Source of the DNA: Mactra quadrangularis
Lineage: Eukaryota > Mollusca > Bivalvia > Venerida > Mactridae
Length of the DNA: 64,000 nt
Direction of reading: 5' to 3'
Assembly (NCBI GenBank): GCA_025267735.1
Contig: CM046299.1
Span: 20,234,232 to 20,298,231 of the forward strand
Below, in pieces: positions 23,125-37,087 of the stretch; position 1 is the first letter of the stretch, and each line of letters starts with the position of its first letter. The position numbers and the translations under genes were made by a program. The notes beneath the pieces were generated by a model, which saw only the letters and a program-made list of their open reading frames with translations, had not been told where the DNA came from and made no database searches.

Positions 23125-26100
23125 AATATAATTGAATGATGAAGAATTATGTGAGTGACAGACAAAAAAAGTATGAAATTAAGGATGATGGACAAAATTT
23201 AGTATGAATATAGAAATATAGGATTGATGAACAATTATATAATGAATATTGAAATAATGAAAAAAAATATAGAATGAATAGAGACATAAAGGAATGATAA
23301 ACAAAAAATAGCATGAAAATAGAAATGATGAACAAAATATAGCATGATTATAAAAATAAAGAAATGATAAACAAAATATGGTATAAGTTTAGAAATATAG
23401 AAATGTTGAATAAAATATAGCATGAATATAGAAATGATGAAAAAATATATATCATGAATATAGAAGTATAGAAATGATAAAAAATATAAGAGATGTTTAG
23501 AAATATAGAAATGATAAACAAAATATAGCATAACTATAGAAATATAGAAATGATAAACAAAATATAGCATAACTATAGAAATATAAAAATGATAAACAAA
23601 ATATAGCGTAACTATAGAAATATAAAAATGATAAACAAAATATAGCATAAATATAGAAATGTGAACAAAATATAGCATGAATATAGAAGTATAAAAATAA
23701 TGAACAATTTATAGCATGAATGTAGAAATGATCATCAAAATATGGCATCAATATAGAAATGATGAACAAAGATAGCATTAATATAAAAGTAAAGAAAAAT
23801 AGAAGAAAATATGGCATGAAAATAGAAATGATGAAAAAAATACAGCATAAGTTTAGAAATATAGAAATGATGAACAAAATATTGCATGAATATAGAAATG
23901 ATAATAAAATATAGCATGAATATAGAAGTATAGACATGATGATCAAAATATAGCATGAATATAGAAATATAAAAATGATAGACAAAATATAGACTAAGTT
24001 TAGAAATAAAGATAAACAAAAATATATCACAAATATAGAAATGATAAACAAAATGTAGAATTGAAAAAAAAATGTTGAACAAAATATAGCACGGATATAG
24101 AAATAATAAACAAAATATAGCATGAATATAAAAGTATACAAATGATGAACATAATATAGCATAAAAAAAGAAATGATGGACAAAATATAGCATAAATATG
24201 AAATATGGAAATGATGAACAAAATATAGCATGAATAGAAATTTGGTAAAGATGAACAAAGTATAGCATGAATAAAAAATTTGGATATTATGAACAAAATA
24301 TACGTGATTAAAATATAAAGAAATAATCAACAAAATATAGCATGAAAATAGAAATGATATACATGTACAAATAAAGCATGAATATAGAAGTGTTGAACAA
24401 AAATTGAATGAATATAGAAATATAGAACTGATGAACAAAATAGCATGAATTAAGAACCATAGAAATGATGAACGAAATATAGCCTGAATATAGAAATATA
24501 GAAATGTTAAACAAAATATAGCATGAATATGGTAATGATGAACATAATATAGCATTTATATAGAAATAATGGAATAAACATAGAATGAATACAGAAGTAT
24601 AGAAATGATGAACAAAATTAAGCACAAATATGGAAATGATCAACAAAATGTATTAGAATATAGTAATATAGAAATAATGAACAAAATATAGCATATATAG
24701 AAATATAAAAATGATGAACAAAATGTAGCACGAATACAGAAATTTAGACATGATGAACAAAATATAGAAAGGATATGGAAATGAACAGCAAAATGAAGCA
24801 TGAATATAGAAATACAGAAATGATGAAAAATATAGCATAGATATAGAAATAATAAACAAAATATAGTTTGAAAATAGAAATGATAAACAAAATTTAGCAT
24901 TTATATAGAAATGATAAACAAAGTATAGCATGAAATATAAATACCGAAATGATGAACAAAATATAACATGAATATAGAAATGATGAACAAAATATAGCAT
25001 TTATATAGAAATGATGAACAAAGTATAACATGAAAATAGAAATGATGAACAAAATATAGCATGAATATAGAAGTATAGATATGATGAACAAAATTTAGCA
25101 TAAATATGGAAATGATCAACAAAATGTATTAGAATATAGTTATATAGAAATAATGAACAAAATATAGCATTATATAGAATATAAAAATGATGATCAAAAT
25201 GTACCATAAATACAAAAATTCAGACATGATGAACAAAATATAGCATGAACATAGAAATGATGAACAAAATATAGCATGAATATAGAAATTCAGAAATGAT
25301 GAAAATATAGTATAGATATAGAAATATAGAAATGATAAACAAAATATAGCATTAATACAGAAATGATAAACAAAATATAGCATGAATATAAAAATGCTGA
25401 ACAAAATATAGCATGGATATAGAATATAGAAATGATGAACAAAATAAAGCATAAATATAAAATATGGAAATAATGAGCAAAATATAGCATGAATATAAAT
25501 GTTGAAATGATGAACAAAATATAGTATGAATATAGAATATGGAAAAAAATGAACAAAATATTGTTTGAATAAAAATATGGAAATGATGAACAAAATATTG
25601 AATAAATATTAAATATGAAAATGATGATCAAAATATAGCATGAATAAAAAATATAGAAATGAAAGACAAAATATAGCATGAAAATAGAAATGATATACAA
25701 ATATTAAATGAATATAGAAATGATGATCAAAATAGCATGAATAAAGAAACATAGAAATGATGAACAAAGTACAGCTTGAATATAGAAATGATGAACGCAA
25801 TATAGCCTGAATATAGAAATATAGAAATGTTAAGCAAAATGTAGTATGAAAATGAAAATGATCAACAAAATATAGCATGAATATAGAAATGATGAAAAAG
25901 CATAGCATGACTATAGATTTATAAAAATGATTAACAAAATTTAGCACAAATATGAAAATGATCAACAAAATGTATTAGAATATAGAAATATAGAAATAAT
26001 AATCAAAATAAAGCATGAATATAGAAATATAAAAATGATTAACAAAATGTAGCAAGAATACAGAAATTAAGGCACGATGAACTAAATATAGAATAAATAT

Positions 26101-29100
26101 AGAAATGATAAACAAAATAAAGCATGAAAATAGAAATGACGACCAAAGTATAGCATGATTATATAGATATAGAAATGATGAACAAAATATAACATGAATA
26201 TAAAATTATAGAAATGATAAACAAAATAAAGCATGAAAATAGAAATGATGAATAAAATGTAGTATGAATATAGAAATACAGAAATGATAAACAAAACATA
26301 GCATTAAAATAGAAATGATAAACAAAATATAGCATAGAAATAGAAAAGATTGACCAAAAATAGCATGAATATAGAAATGATGCACAAAGAATAGCATAAA
26401 TATATATAAACATAGAAATGATGAACAAAATATAGCATGAATATAGAAGTATAGATATGATGAAAAAAATTTAGCATAAATATGGAAATGATCAACAAAA
26501 TGTATTAGAATATAGTTATATAGAAATAATGAACAAAATATAGCATGATATAGAATATAAAAATGATGATCAAAATGTACCATAAATACAAAAATTCAGA
26601 CATGATGAACAAAATATAGCATGAACATAGAAATGATGATCGAAATGTAACATGAATATAGAAATTCAGAAATGATGAAAATATAGTATAGATATAGAAA
26701 TATAGAAATGATAAACAAAATATAGCATTAATACAGAAATGATAAACAAAATATATCATGAATATAGAAATGATAAACAAAATATAGCATGAATATAAAA
26801 ATGCTGAACAAAATATAGCATGGATATAGAATATAGAAATGATGAACAAAAAAAAGCATAAATATAAAATATGGAAATAATGAGCAAAATATAGCATGAA
26901 TATAAATGTTGAAATGATGAACAAAATATAGTATGAATATAGAATATCGAAAAAATGAACAAAATATTGTTTGAATAAAAATATGGAAATGATGAACAAA
27001 ATATTGAATAAATATTAAATATGAAAATGATGAACAAAATATAGCATGAATAAAAAATATAGAAATAATAGACAAAATATAGCATGACAATAGAAATGAT
27101 ATACAAATATTAAATAAATATAGAAATGATTAACAAAATATAAAATGAATATAGAAATATAGAAATGATGATCAAAATAGCATGAATAGAGAAACATTGA
27201 AATGATGAACAAAGTACAGCTTGAATATAGAAATGATGAACGCAATATAGCCTGGATATAGAAGTATAGAAATGTTAAGCAAAATGTAGCATGAATATGG
27301 TAATGATGAACATAATATAGCATTTATATAGAAATAATGGAAAAAAACATAGAATGAATACAGAAGTATAAAAATGATGAACAAAATTTAGCACAAATAT
27401 GAAAATGATCAATAAAATGTATTTGAATATAGAAATATAGAAATAATAATCAAAATAAAGCATGAATATAGAAATACAAAAATGATTGACAAAATGTAGC
27501 AAGAATACAGAAATTAAGACATGATGAACTAAATATAGAATGAATATAGAAATGATAAACAAAATAAAGCATGAAAATAGATATGATGACCAAAGTATAG
27601 CATGATTATTTAGATATAGAAATGATGAACAAAATATAACATGAATATAAAAATATAGAAATGATAAAGAAAATAAAGCATGAAAATAGAAATGATGAAC
27701 AAAATGTAGTATGAATATAGAAATACAGAAATGATAAACAAAACATAGCATTAAAATAGAAATGATAAACAAAATATAGCATAGAAATAGAAAAGTTGAA
27801 CAAAAAATAGCATGAATATAGAAATGAGGCATAAGAAAATAGCATAAATATATATAAACATAGAAATGATGAACAAAATATGACATGAATATAGAAATAT
27901 AGAAATGATAAACAAAAAAAGCAAAAATATGAAAATATAGGAATGATAAAAAATTATAGTTTGAATATAGAAGTATATATCAATTGATGAACAAAATATG
28001 GTATGAAATAAGAAATGATGGACAAAATACAGTAAAAATAGAAATAGTAGAAACATAGGATGCATGAACTAAATATAGCATGAATATGTGAATGATGAAT
28101 AAAATATAGTATGAATGTAGAAATATAGGTATGATAAACAAAATATCGCATGAATATAGTAATGATGAACAAAATATCGCATGAATATAGTAATGATGAA
28201 CAAAATATAGTATGATTATAGAAAATATAGGAATGATTAACAATATATAGTATGAACATAGAAATATGGGCATGATGAACAAAAAAAGTATGAATATAAA
28301 GATATTGTAATGATGAACAAAATAAAATTTGAATATAGAAATATAGGAATGAAGGACAAAATATATAGTAAGAATATAAGAATAATATATAATAAAATAT
28401 AGTATAAATATAGAAATATGGGAATAATTTACAAAATATCACATGAATATAATGAATGTATGAATGATGAACAAAATATAGTATGAATATAGAAATATAG
28501 GAATGATACACAAAATATAGCATGAATATATGAATAATGAATAAAGTATAGTGTGAATATAAATTATGAATGTGAATAAACTTAAGAATGAATACATACA
28601 TGATGAACAAAATATAGCATGAATATATGAATGATGAATAAAATATATCATGAATATATGTATGATAAACAAAAATAGCATGAATATATGAATGATGAAT
28701 AAGATATAGTATGAATATAGAAATATGGGAATGATTAAAAAAATATCCCATGAATATATGAATGATGAACAAAATATAGTATGATAATAAAAATATAGGA
28801 ATGATAAGCAAAATATAGTATGAATATAGAAATTTATAAATGATTATCCAAAAATAAGCATGAATGTAGAAATGATTGACAAATAAAGTAAAAATATAGA
28901 AGTGTAGGAATGATGGACAAAACAATTATGGTATGAATATAGAAATATAGGAATGATAAACACAATTTCGTATTAATATATGAATGATGAACAAAATATA
29001 GTATAAATTTAGAAATATAGGAATGATGAACAAAACATAGCATGAATATATGAATAATGAATAAAATATTGTATGAATATATCAATGATAAATAAAATTT

Positions 29101-32100
29101 AGCCTGAATATATACGTAATGAACAAAAAAATAGCTTGAATATATGAATGATGAATAAAATATAACATGAATATTGAAATATGGGACTGATAAACAAAAT
29201 ATCTCATGAATAAAGCAATACAGGAATTATGAACAAAATATGGTATGAATATAGAAATATAGGAATGATTTACAAAAAATAGTATGAATATTGAAATAAA
29301 GGAATGATGAACAAAATATTGCAAGAATATATGAATGATGAACAAAATATAGTATGAATATAGAAATAAAGGAATGCTGAACAAAATATAGCATGGCTAT
29401 AGAAATTTTGGAATGATGGTTAAATATAGAATAAATGTAGAAATAAAGGAATGATAAACAAAATACAGTATGACTCTAAAAATATAGGAATAATTTACAA
29501 AATTTAGTATGAATATAGAAATATAGAAATGATTAACCAAAATACCGCATGAATAAAGAAATGATGGACAAAATATAGAATGAATATGGAAATAAGGGAA
29601 TGGTGAAAAATATATAGTATAAATTTAGAAATAAAGGAATGCTGATTAAATATAGTATAAATATAGAAATACAGGAATGATGAACAAAAAAATAGCATGA
29701 ATATAGAAATGATGGACAAATATAGTAAAAATTTAGAAATATAGGAATGATAGACTAAATATGGTTTGAATATAGATATATAAGAATGAAGGACAAAATA
29801 TATAGTAGGAATATATGAATGATGAGCAAAATATAGTATGAACACAGAAATATAGGAATGATGAACAAATCATAGAAAGTAAATAGAAATGATGAACAAA
29901 ATATAGCATGAATATAGGAATATAGAAATGATTAACAAAATATAGCATAAGTTTAGAAATAAAGACATGATAAACAAATATAACATGAATATAGAAATGA
30001 TGAAAAAATAAAGCATGAATAAAGAAGTATTGAAATGATGACAAAATATATCATGAATATAAAAATATAGAAATGTTTAAAAAATATAGCAGAAGTTTAG
30101 ACATTTAGATAAATACAGAAATGATAAACAAAATATAGCATAACTATAGAAATATAGAAATGATAAACAAAATATAGCATGAATATAGAAAAGTGAACTA
30201 AATATAGCATGAATGTAGAAGTATAGAAATGATGAACAAAATATAGCATGAATTTAGAAATGATGAACAAAATATAGCATCAATATAGAAATGATGAATT
30301 AAGATAGCATAAATATAGAAGTAAAGATATATAGAACAAAATATGGCATGAAAATAGAAATGATGAATAAAATATAGCATAAGTTTAGAATTTTAGAAAT
30401 GAAGTATAAAATATAGCATGAATATATGAATATCATTTATATGAATATAAATGATGGAAAATGTAGCATAAATATAAAAGTATAGAAATGATGAACAAAA
30501 TATTGCATGAATATAGAAATATGGAAATAAAAAACAAAAAAAGCATTGACAAAGAAATGATGAACAAAATATAGCATGTATATGGAAATGCTGAGCAATT
30601 TATAGTCTGGATATAGAATATAAAAATGATGAACAAAATATAGCATGGAAAAAGAAACGATGAACAAAATGTAACATAAATATAAAATATAGAAATGATG
30701 AACAAAATATAGCATGAATATAAAAATAGAAATGATGAACAAAATATAGCATGAATATAAAATATCAAATTGATGATCAAAATATAGCATGAATACAAAA
30801 TATAGAAATAATAGACAAAATATAGCATGAAAATAGAAATGATATACAAATATAGCATAAATATAGAAATGATGAACAAAACATAAAATGAATATAGAAA
30901 TAAAAAAATGATATACAAAATAGCATGCATAAAGATACATAGAAATGAGGAACAACGTACCGCATGAATATAGAAATAATTAACGAAATATAGAAATGTA
31001 AAGCAATATGTGGCATTAATGTGGTAATGATGAACAAAATATAGCATTTATATAGAAATAATGAATAAAACATAGCATGAATATAGAAGTATAGAAATGA
31101 TGAACAAAATTTAGCACAAATATGGAAATGATCAACAAAATGTATTAGAATATAGTAATAAAGAAATATTGAACAAAAAACAGCATGTTTATAGAAAAAT
31201 AAAAATGATAAACAAAATGTAGCACGAATACAGAAATAGAGACATGATGAACAAAATATAGAATGGATATAGAAATGATCAGCAAAATGCAGCATGAATA
31301 TAGAAATACAGAAATGATGAAAAATTTAGCATAAGTATAGAAATGATATATAAAATATAGCATGAAAAAAGAAATGATGAACAAGATATAGCATTTAACT
31401 AGAAATGATGAACAAAGTATAGCATGATTATATAGATATAGAAATTAAACACAAAATATAACATGAATATAGAAATATAGAAATGATAAACAAAATAAAG
31501 CATGAATATAAAAATATATAAATGATGAACAAAATTAAGCATAAATATAGAAATATAGAAATGATGAACAAAATATAGCATGACTACTGAAATCATGAAC
31601 AAAATATTGAATAAAAATAGAAGTTCATGTAATCAAATGATAAACAAAATATAGCATGAATTAAGGAATTATGAACAAAATATAGCATGAATATAAAAAT
31701 ATAAAAATGATAAACAAAATATAGCATGAATATAGAAATGATGATCAAAATGTAGTATTAATATAAAAATAAATAAATGAGGAACAAAATATTGCATAAA
31801 TGTAGAAATATAGACATGATGAACAAATGATACCATGAATATTGAAATAATGAAAAAAATATTGGATGAAAATAGAGATATAGAAATGAAAAACAAAATA
31901 TAGCATAAATATAGAAATATAGAAATGATGAACAAATATCGCGGGAATATAGAAATGATTAATAAAATATAGCATGAATATAGAAATATAGGAATGATGA
32001 ACAAAATTAAGCATAAATAAAGAAATATAGGAATGATGAACAAAATATAGTAAGAATGTACAAATATACGAATTATGAACCAAAATATTATAGTATAAAT

Positions 32101-34050
32101 ATAGAAATAAAAGGAATGATTTACAAAATATCGCATAATTATATAAATGACGAACAAAAAATAGCATGAATAAAGAAATATAGGAATAATGAAAAAAATA
32201 TAGTATGAATATAGTAATATAGGAATGATACACAAAATATAGCATGAATATATGAATGATGAATATAATTTAGCATGAATATATGAATGATGAATAAAAT
32301 ATAGCATGAATATATGTATAATAAACAAAAAATAGCAAGAATGTATGAAAAAATATAGAAGTATAGGATTGATGGAAAAATAATTATGGTATGAATATAG
32401 ATATATAAGAATGATAAACAAAATATCTGATGAATATAGGAATGATGAACAAAATATAGTATGAATATTAAAATATAGAAATGATGAACAAAATATAGAA
32501 TGAATGTAGAAATATAGGAATGACGAAGAAAAATATAGTATGAATATTGAAATATAGAAATGATGAACAAAATATAGCATGAATATATGAATAATGAATG
32601 TAATATAGTATGAATATATGAATGATGAATAAAATTTAGCCTGATTATATACATGATGAACAAAATATAGCATGAATATATGAACGATGAATAAAATAAA
32701 GCATGCATATATATACTTGATAAACAAAAATAGTATGAATATATTAATGATGAATGAAATAAAGTATAGATATAGAAATATGGGAATGATAAACAAAATA
32801 TAGCACTAATATAGATAGGATGGACAAAATACAGTAAAATTAAAAAATAGTAGAAACATATGATATATGAACTAAATATAGCACGAATATATGAACAATG
32901 AATAAAATATAGTATGAATATAAAAATATAGGAATGATAAGCAAATATTGCATGAATATATGAATGATGAACAATATATCACATGAATATAGAAATATAG
33001 GAATGATGAACAAAATATAGAATGAATATAGAAACATAGGAATGATGAACAAAATATACCATGAATATAGAAATATAGAAATGATAAACAAAATATCGCG
33101 AGAATATATGAATGATGAACAAAATATAGTATGATTATAAAAATAAAAGAATAATAAACAAAATATAGTATGAATATAGAAATATAGTAATGCTGAACAA
33201 AATATAGCATGGCAATAGAAATATAGGAATGATGGTTGAATATAGAATAAAAAATTGAAATATAGGAATGATAAACAAAATTTAGTATGAATATAGAAAT
33301 ATAGAAATGATGAACCAAGATAAAGAATGAATATGGAAATGATGGACAAAATATAGCATGAATATGGAAATGATGAACAAAATTAAGCATGAATATGTGA
33401 ATATGGAAATATGGGAATGACGAACAATATATAGAATGAATTTTGAAAGAAAGGAATGCTGGCGAAATATAGTATAAATACAGAAATACAGGAATGATGA
33501 ACAAAAAATAGCATGAATATAGAAATGATGGACAAAAATAGTAAAAAATATAGAATTATACGAATGATGGACTAAATCTAGTATGAATATAAAATATGGA
33601 TCTCATGGACAAAATATAGTATGATATAGAAATAAAGGAATGATGAACAAAATATAGTATGAATATAGAAATATAGGAATGATGAACAAAATATAGAATG
33701 CATATAGAAATATAGGAATGATGAACAAAATAAAGTATGATATAGAAATATAGGAAGGTTGAACAAAATATAGTATGAATATAGAGATATAGAAATGATG
33801 GACAAAATATAGTATGAATATAGAAAAATAGTAATGATGGACAAAAAATAGTATGAATATAGAAATATAGGAATGATGTACAAAATAGTATGAATATAGA
33901 AATATAGGAATGATAAACAAAATAAAGTATGATATAGAAATATAGGAATGATGTACAAAATATAGTATGATATAGAAATATAGGATTGATGATTAAAATA
34001 TAGTTTGAATATAGAAATATAGGAGTTGTGTATAAAATATATTGTCAATA
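23125..34050. repeat. 31-bp minisatellite array (about 11 kb)
   Basis: Several hundred diverged units of about 31 bp: AATATAGAAATGATGAAC followed by AAAATATAGCATG, often with an inserted ATATAGAA that makes a 39-bp variant. After 28 kb a subtype with AGGAATGATGAAC and TAGTATGAATAT becomes common. The plus strand is A- and G-rich and poor in C, so the minus strand reads as long hydrophobic frames. There is no protein evidence for them. Confidence 0.95.
25040..27880. repeat. Higher-order duplication of about 1.4 kb within the 31-bp array
   Basis: The block starting near 25.04 kb is repeated from about 26.43 kb. The diagnostic GTATTAGAATATAGTTATAT occurs at 25126 and 26502 (offset 1376). TGAACAAAGTACAGCTTG occurs at 25761 and 27206 (offset 1445). 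The order of rare variants is the same in both halves, with a few extra units in the second, so this is a segmental tandem duplication and not independent drift. Confidence 0.8.
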
Positions 34051-36765
34051 CAGGATTAATGAATGAAATAAAGTGAAAAATAAGGAATAAAGGAATGATG
34101 ATCAAAATAATGCATAAATATAGGAAAATAGACTGCATGAACACATTTAGTGTAAACATATGAATATTTGAATTATTGACAAAATAGAGCGTTTCTTTGG
34201 AATACATGAATAATGATCAAAATATAATGGAAATATATAAACGTATGAAAAATAATCAAAATATAGAATAAAAATATGAATATATGAATAATGATCAGAA
34301 TATAGTGTAAATTTAAAAGTACATGTATATGAATAATGTTAAAAATATAATGTAAATAAATGAATCTATGAAAAATGATCAAAATTTGTGTGAATATAAA
34401 ATATATATGAATAATGATAAAAAATATAGGTTAAATATATGAAAAAATGAATGAGTGACTAAATATAAGGTTTATGTAGGGATATATGAATAATGGCAAA
34501 ATATATAATTTACATACAGGGATATATGAATAATAATCGAAATAAAGTGTAAAAATATGAATATATGAATAATGGTCACAATATACATGTATTGTAAATA
34601 TATGAATGTATGAAAAATGATCACAATAAAATGTAAACATATGAATACATAAATAATGGTCGAAATATTGTTTGATATAGAAATACATGTATATGAATAA
34701 TGATCAAAATAAAGTGTAAATATTTAAGGTATGAAAATGGTCAGAATATAGTGTAAACATGAATACATTTTTGTATATGAATAATAATTCAATTTGTGTT
34801 AATATAGAATGTATGAATATTGATCAAAATATAGGTTTAATGTATGAATATATGAAAAAATGATCAAAATAAAGTAAAGACACATGAATATATGAATTAT
34901 GGTCAAAATATTGTTTTACAAAGGAATATATGAATAATGATCAAAATAAAGTGTAAATATAGGAATATATGAATAATTGACAAAATATAGTGTAAACATT
35001 TTTTATATAAATGTTTTTTTAAATAGTGTGTAAATATATAAATATATGAATAATGATCAAAATATAATGTAATTCTGGGAATGATGGACAAATAAAGTGA
35101 CTATATGGGTGATGGAAAAATATAGTATAAATACATGTATAGGAATCTGGGAATGATACAAATATAGTGTAATTATAGGAATGATCCAAATTTGTCCATT
35201 CAGGAATGCTGGACAAATATAGTGTAAATATAATAATAATGATTAAAATATAGTTTAAATAAATGAATAATGATACGAAAAGTGTAAAAACAGTTCAAAA
35301 TGATAGATGATGATCAAAATACATGTATTATGTGTAAAATATCCATACAGCGAATGATGGACAAGTAAAGTGTAAATATAGGAATATGGGAATGACGGAC
35401 AATGTAGTGCTATTATATAATTACATGAACAATGATCAAAATATAGTGAAAAACGATCAAAAAGTTTTGTTAATTTAGGAATATATGAATAATAATCAAA
35501 ATATGATGTAAATGTATGAATGTATTAATAATGATAAAAAAGAGTGAAAATATTTGAATGTAAGAAAATAGATCAAAATAAAGTGTTGATATATATGACT
35601 GTATGAAAAATGATCAAAATATAGTGTAAATAAATGGATGTATGAAAAATGATCAAAATATAGTTTAAATAAATGAATGCATGAAAAATGATCAAAATAT
35701 AGTGTAAATAAATGGATGTATAAAAATGATCAAAATATAGTTTAAATAAATGGATGCATGAAAAATGATCAAAATATAGTTTAAATAAATGAATGCATGA
35801 AAAATGGTCAAAATATAGTGTAAATAAATGAATGCATGAAAAATGATCAAAATATAGTGTAAATAAATGAATGCATGAAAAATGATCAAAATATAGTTTA
35901 AATAAATGAATGCATGAAAAATGGTCAAAATATAGTTGAAATAAATGAATGCATGAAAAATGATCAAAATATAGTGTAAATAAATGGATGTATGAAAAAT
36001 GATCAAAATATAGTTTAAATAAATGAATGCATGAAAACTGGTCAAAATATAGTGTAAATAAATGAATGCATGAAAAATGATCAAAATATAATTTAAATAA
36101 ATGAATGCATGAAAAATGGTCAAAATATAGTGTAAATAAATGGATGCATGAAAAATGATCAAAATATAGTGTAAATAAATGAATGTATGAAAAATGATCA
36201 AAATATAGTGTAAATAAATGAATGCATGAAAAATGATCAAAATATAGTGTAAATAAATGGATGTATGAAAAATGATCAAAATATAGTGTAAATAAATGAA
36301 TGCATGAAAAATGATCAAAATATAGTGTAAATAAATGAATGTATGAAAAATGATCAAAATATAGTTTGAATAAATGAATGCATGAAAAATGATCAAAATA
36401 TAGTGTAAATAAATGGATGCATGAAAAATGATCAAAATATAGTGTAAATAAATGAATGCATGAAAAATGATCAAAATATAGTGTAAATAAATGAATGCAT
36501 GAAAAATGATCAAAATATAGTGTAAATAAATGAATGCATGAAAAATGATCAAAATATAGTGTAAATAAATGAATGCATGAAAAATGATCAAAATATAGTG
36601 TAAATATAGGAAAATTTGAATTATGATCAAAATATAGTGTTGATACATGTATATGAATATTTTATTAATGATCAAAATAAAGTGTAAACATATGGATAAA
36701 TATAAATAATGATTAAATATAGTGAAAATAAATAAATCTATGAAAAATAATCAAAATAAAGTGTA
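34051..36765. repeat. 39-bp minisatellite array, homogeneous end
   Basis: The 31-bp type grades into a 39-bp unit over about 1.5 kb. From about 35.6 to 36.6 kb the copies are nearly identical: ATGATCAAAATATAGTGTAA then ATAAATGAATGCATGAAAA, about 25 copies. Variation is limited to AATGAATGCATG versus AATGGATGTATG and GTGTAAAT versus GTTTAAAT. The 327-residue minus frame here is a 13-residue repeat generated by 39 = 3 x 13. The array stops abruptly about 220 bp before the TMEM145-like start codon. Confidence 0.95.
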
Positions 36766-36906
36766 TGCCTGCAACGCGCGCTCTTTTATCACATCAGGGG
36801 GAATCACTGCGTACAAATTATCAATTGATACTTAATTGTCTCCCTTGAAAATGCGTAATCTAAAATTAGCCAACCGGATATTTTCGTAGTTGCTGGGATT
36901 CGATAG

Positions 36907-36912
36907 CACGTG
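36907..36912. promoter_or_regulatory. E-box CACGTG
   Basis: A perfect palindromic CACGTG lies 77 bp before the predicted start codon and 6 bp before the YY1-like site. USF/MYC-type bHLH factors bind this word. Occupancy is inferred only. Confidence 0.4.
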
Positions 36913-36917
36913 ATCAT

Positions 36918-36928
36918 AAAATGGCGGA
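36918..36928 (+). promoter_or_regulatory. YY1-like site, AAAATGGCGGA
   Basis: Matches the AANATGGCG core of YY1 sites. In many animal genes this motif lies just downstream of the transcription start. If so here, the leader would be about 70-100 nt. Confidence 0.45.
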
Positions 36929-36988
36929 CGTAGGACGCTTAATTGCTTAACTATTGAGTATCGGTGTTATATTTTGGATTAATAGATC

Positions 36989-37087
36989 ATGACATCTAAA
37001 ATTGTTTATTTTTCTTTGCTTCTTGTTTATTTTTCTCTTGCCTTGTCAAATGGAAAATATGTTGAAGGAGAAATAAACACTCTTGAG
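36989..37087 (+). CDS. TMEM145-like: TMEM145-like exon 1: start codon and signal peptide
   Basis: 33 codons from ATG to donor GTATAA at 37088. Residues 4-20 form a hydrophobic signal sequence (IVYFSLLLVYFSLALS), with a plausible cleavage after S20 (A at -3, S at -1). The mature chain begins NGKYVEGEINTLE. This start was chosen because it gives a signal peptide of normal length at the amino end of a family whose N-terminus is luminal. An upstream 9-codon frame (36921-36950) is out of frame with it and separately terminated. Confidence 0.8.

Larger units (their letters stand above)
36766..36988 (+). promoter_or_regulatory. Probable promoter and 5' leader of the TMEM145-like gene
   Basis: Composition changes abruptly from satellite to mixed sequence with several CpGs (AACGCGCGCTC). 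The region holds a CACGTG E-box (36907-36912) and AAAATGGCGGA (36918-36928), a close match to the YY1 motif typical of TATA-less promoters. No TATA box is evident. The ATG in the YY1-like motif opens a 9-codon frame (36921-36950) that would act as an upstream ORF if the transcript starts before it. The transcription start itself cannot be seen. Confidence 0.5.

Noticed and set aside
23147..34207. Long minus-strand frames up to 375 residues of YFVHHFYI-type sequence, superficially like membrane proteins
   Set aside because: The hydrophobicity comes from T-rich codons of the 31-bp satellite. Several overlapping frames are open together, and unit drift shifts the frame. No conserved start, domain or splice structure.
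35692..36675. A 327-residue minus-strand frame with a perfect 13-residue period
   Set aside because: Direct product of the homogeneous 39-bp array. Substitutions between units are not biased toward synonymous change as far as I can see.
34051..36765. Regular repeats suggesting a CRISPR array
   Set aside because: There are no unique spacers between identical repeats, the whole unit repeats, and the window is eukaryotic.
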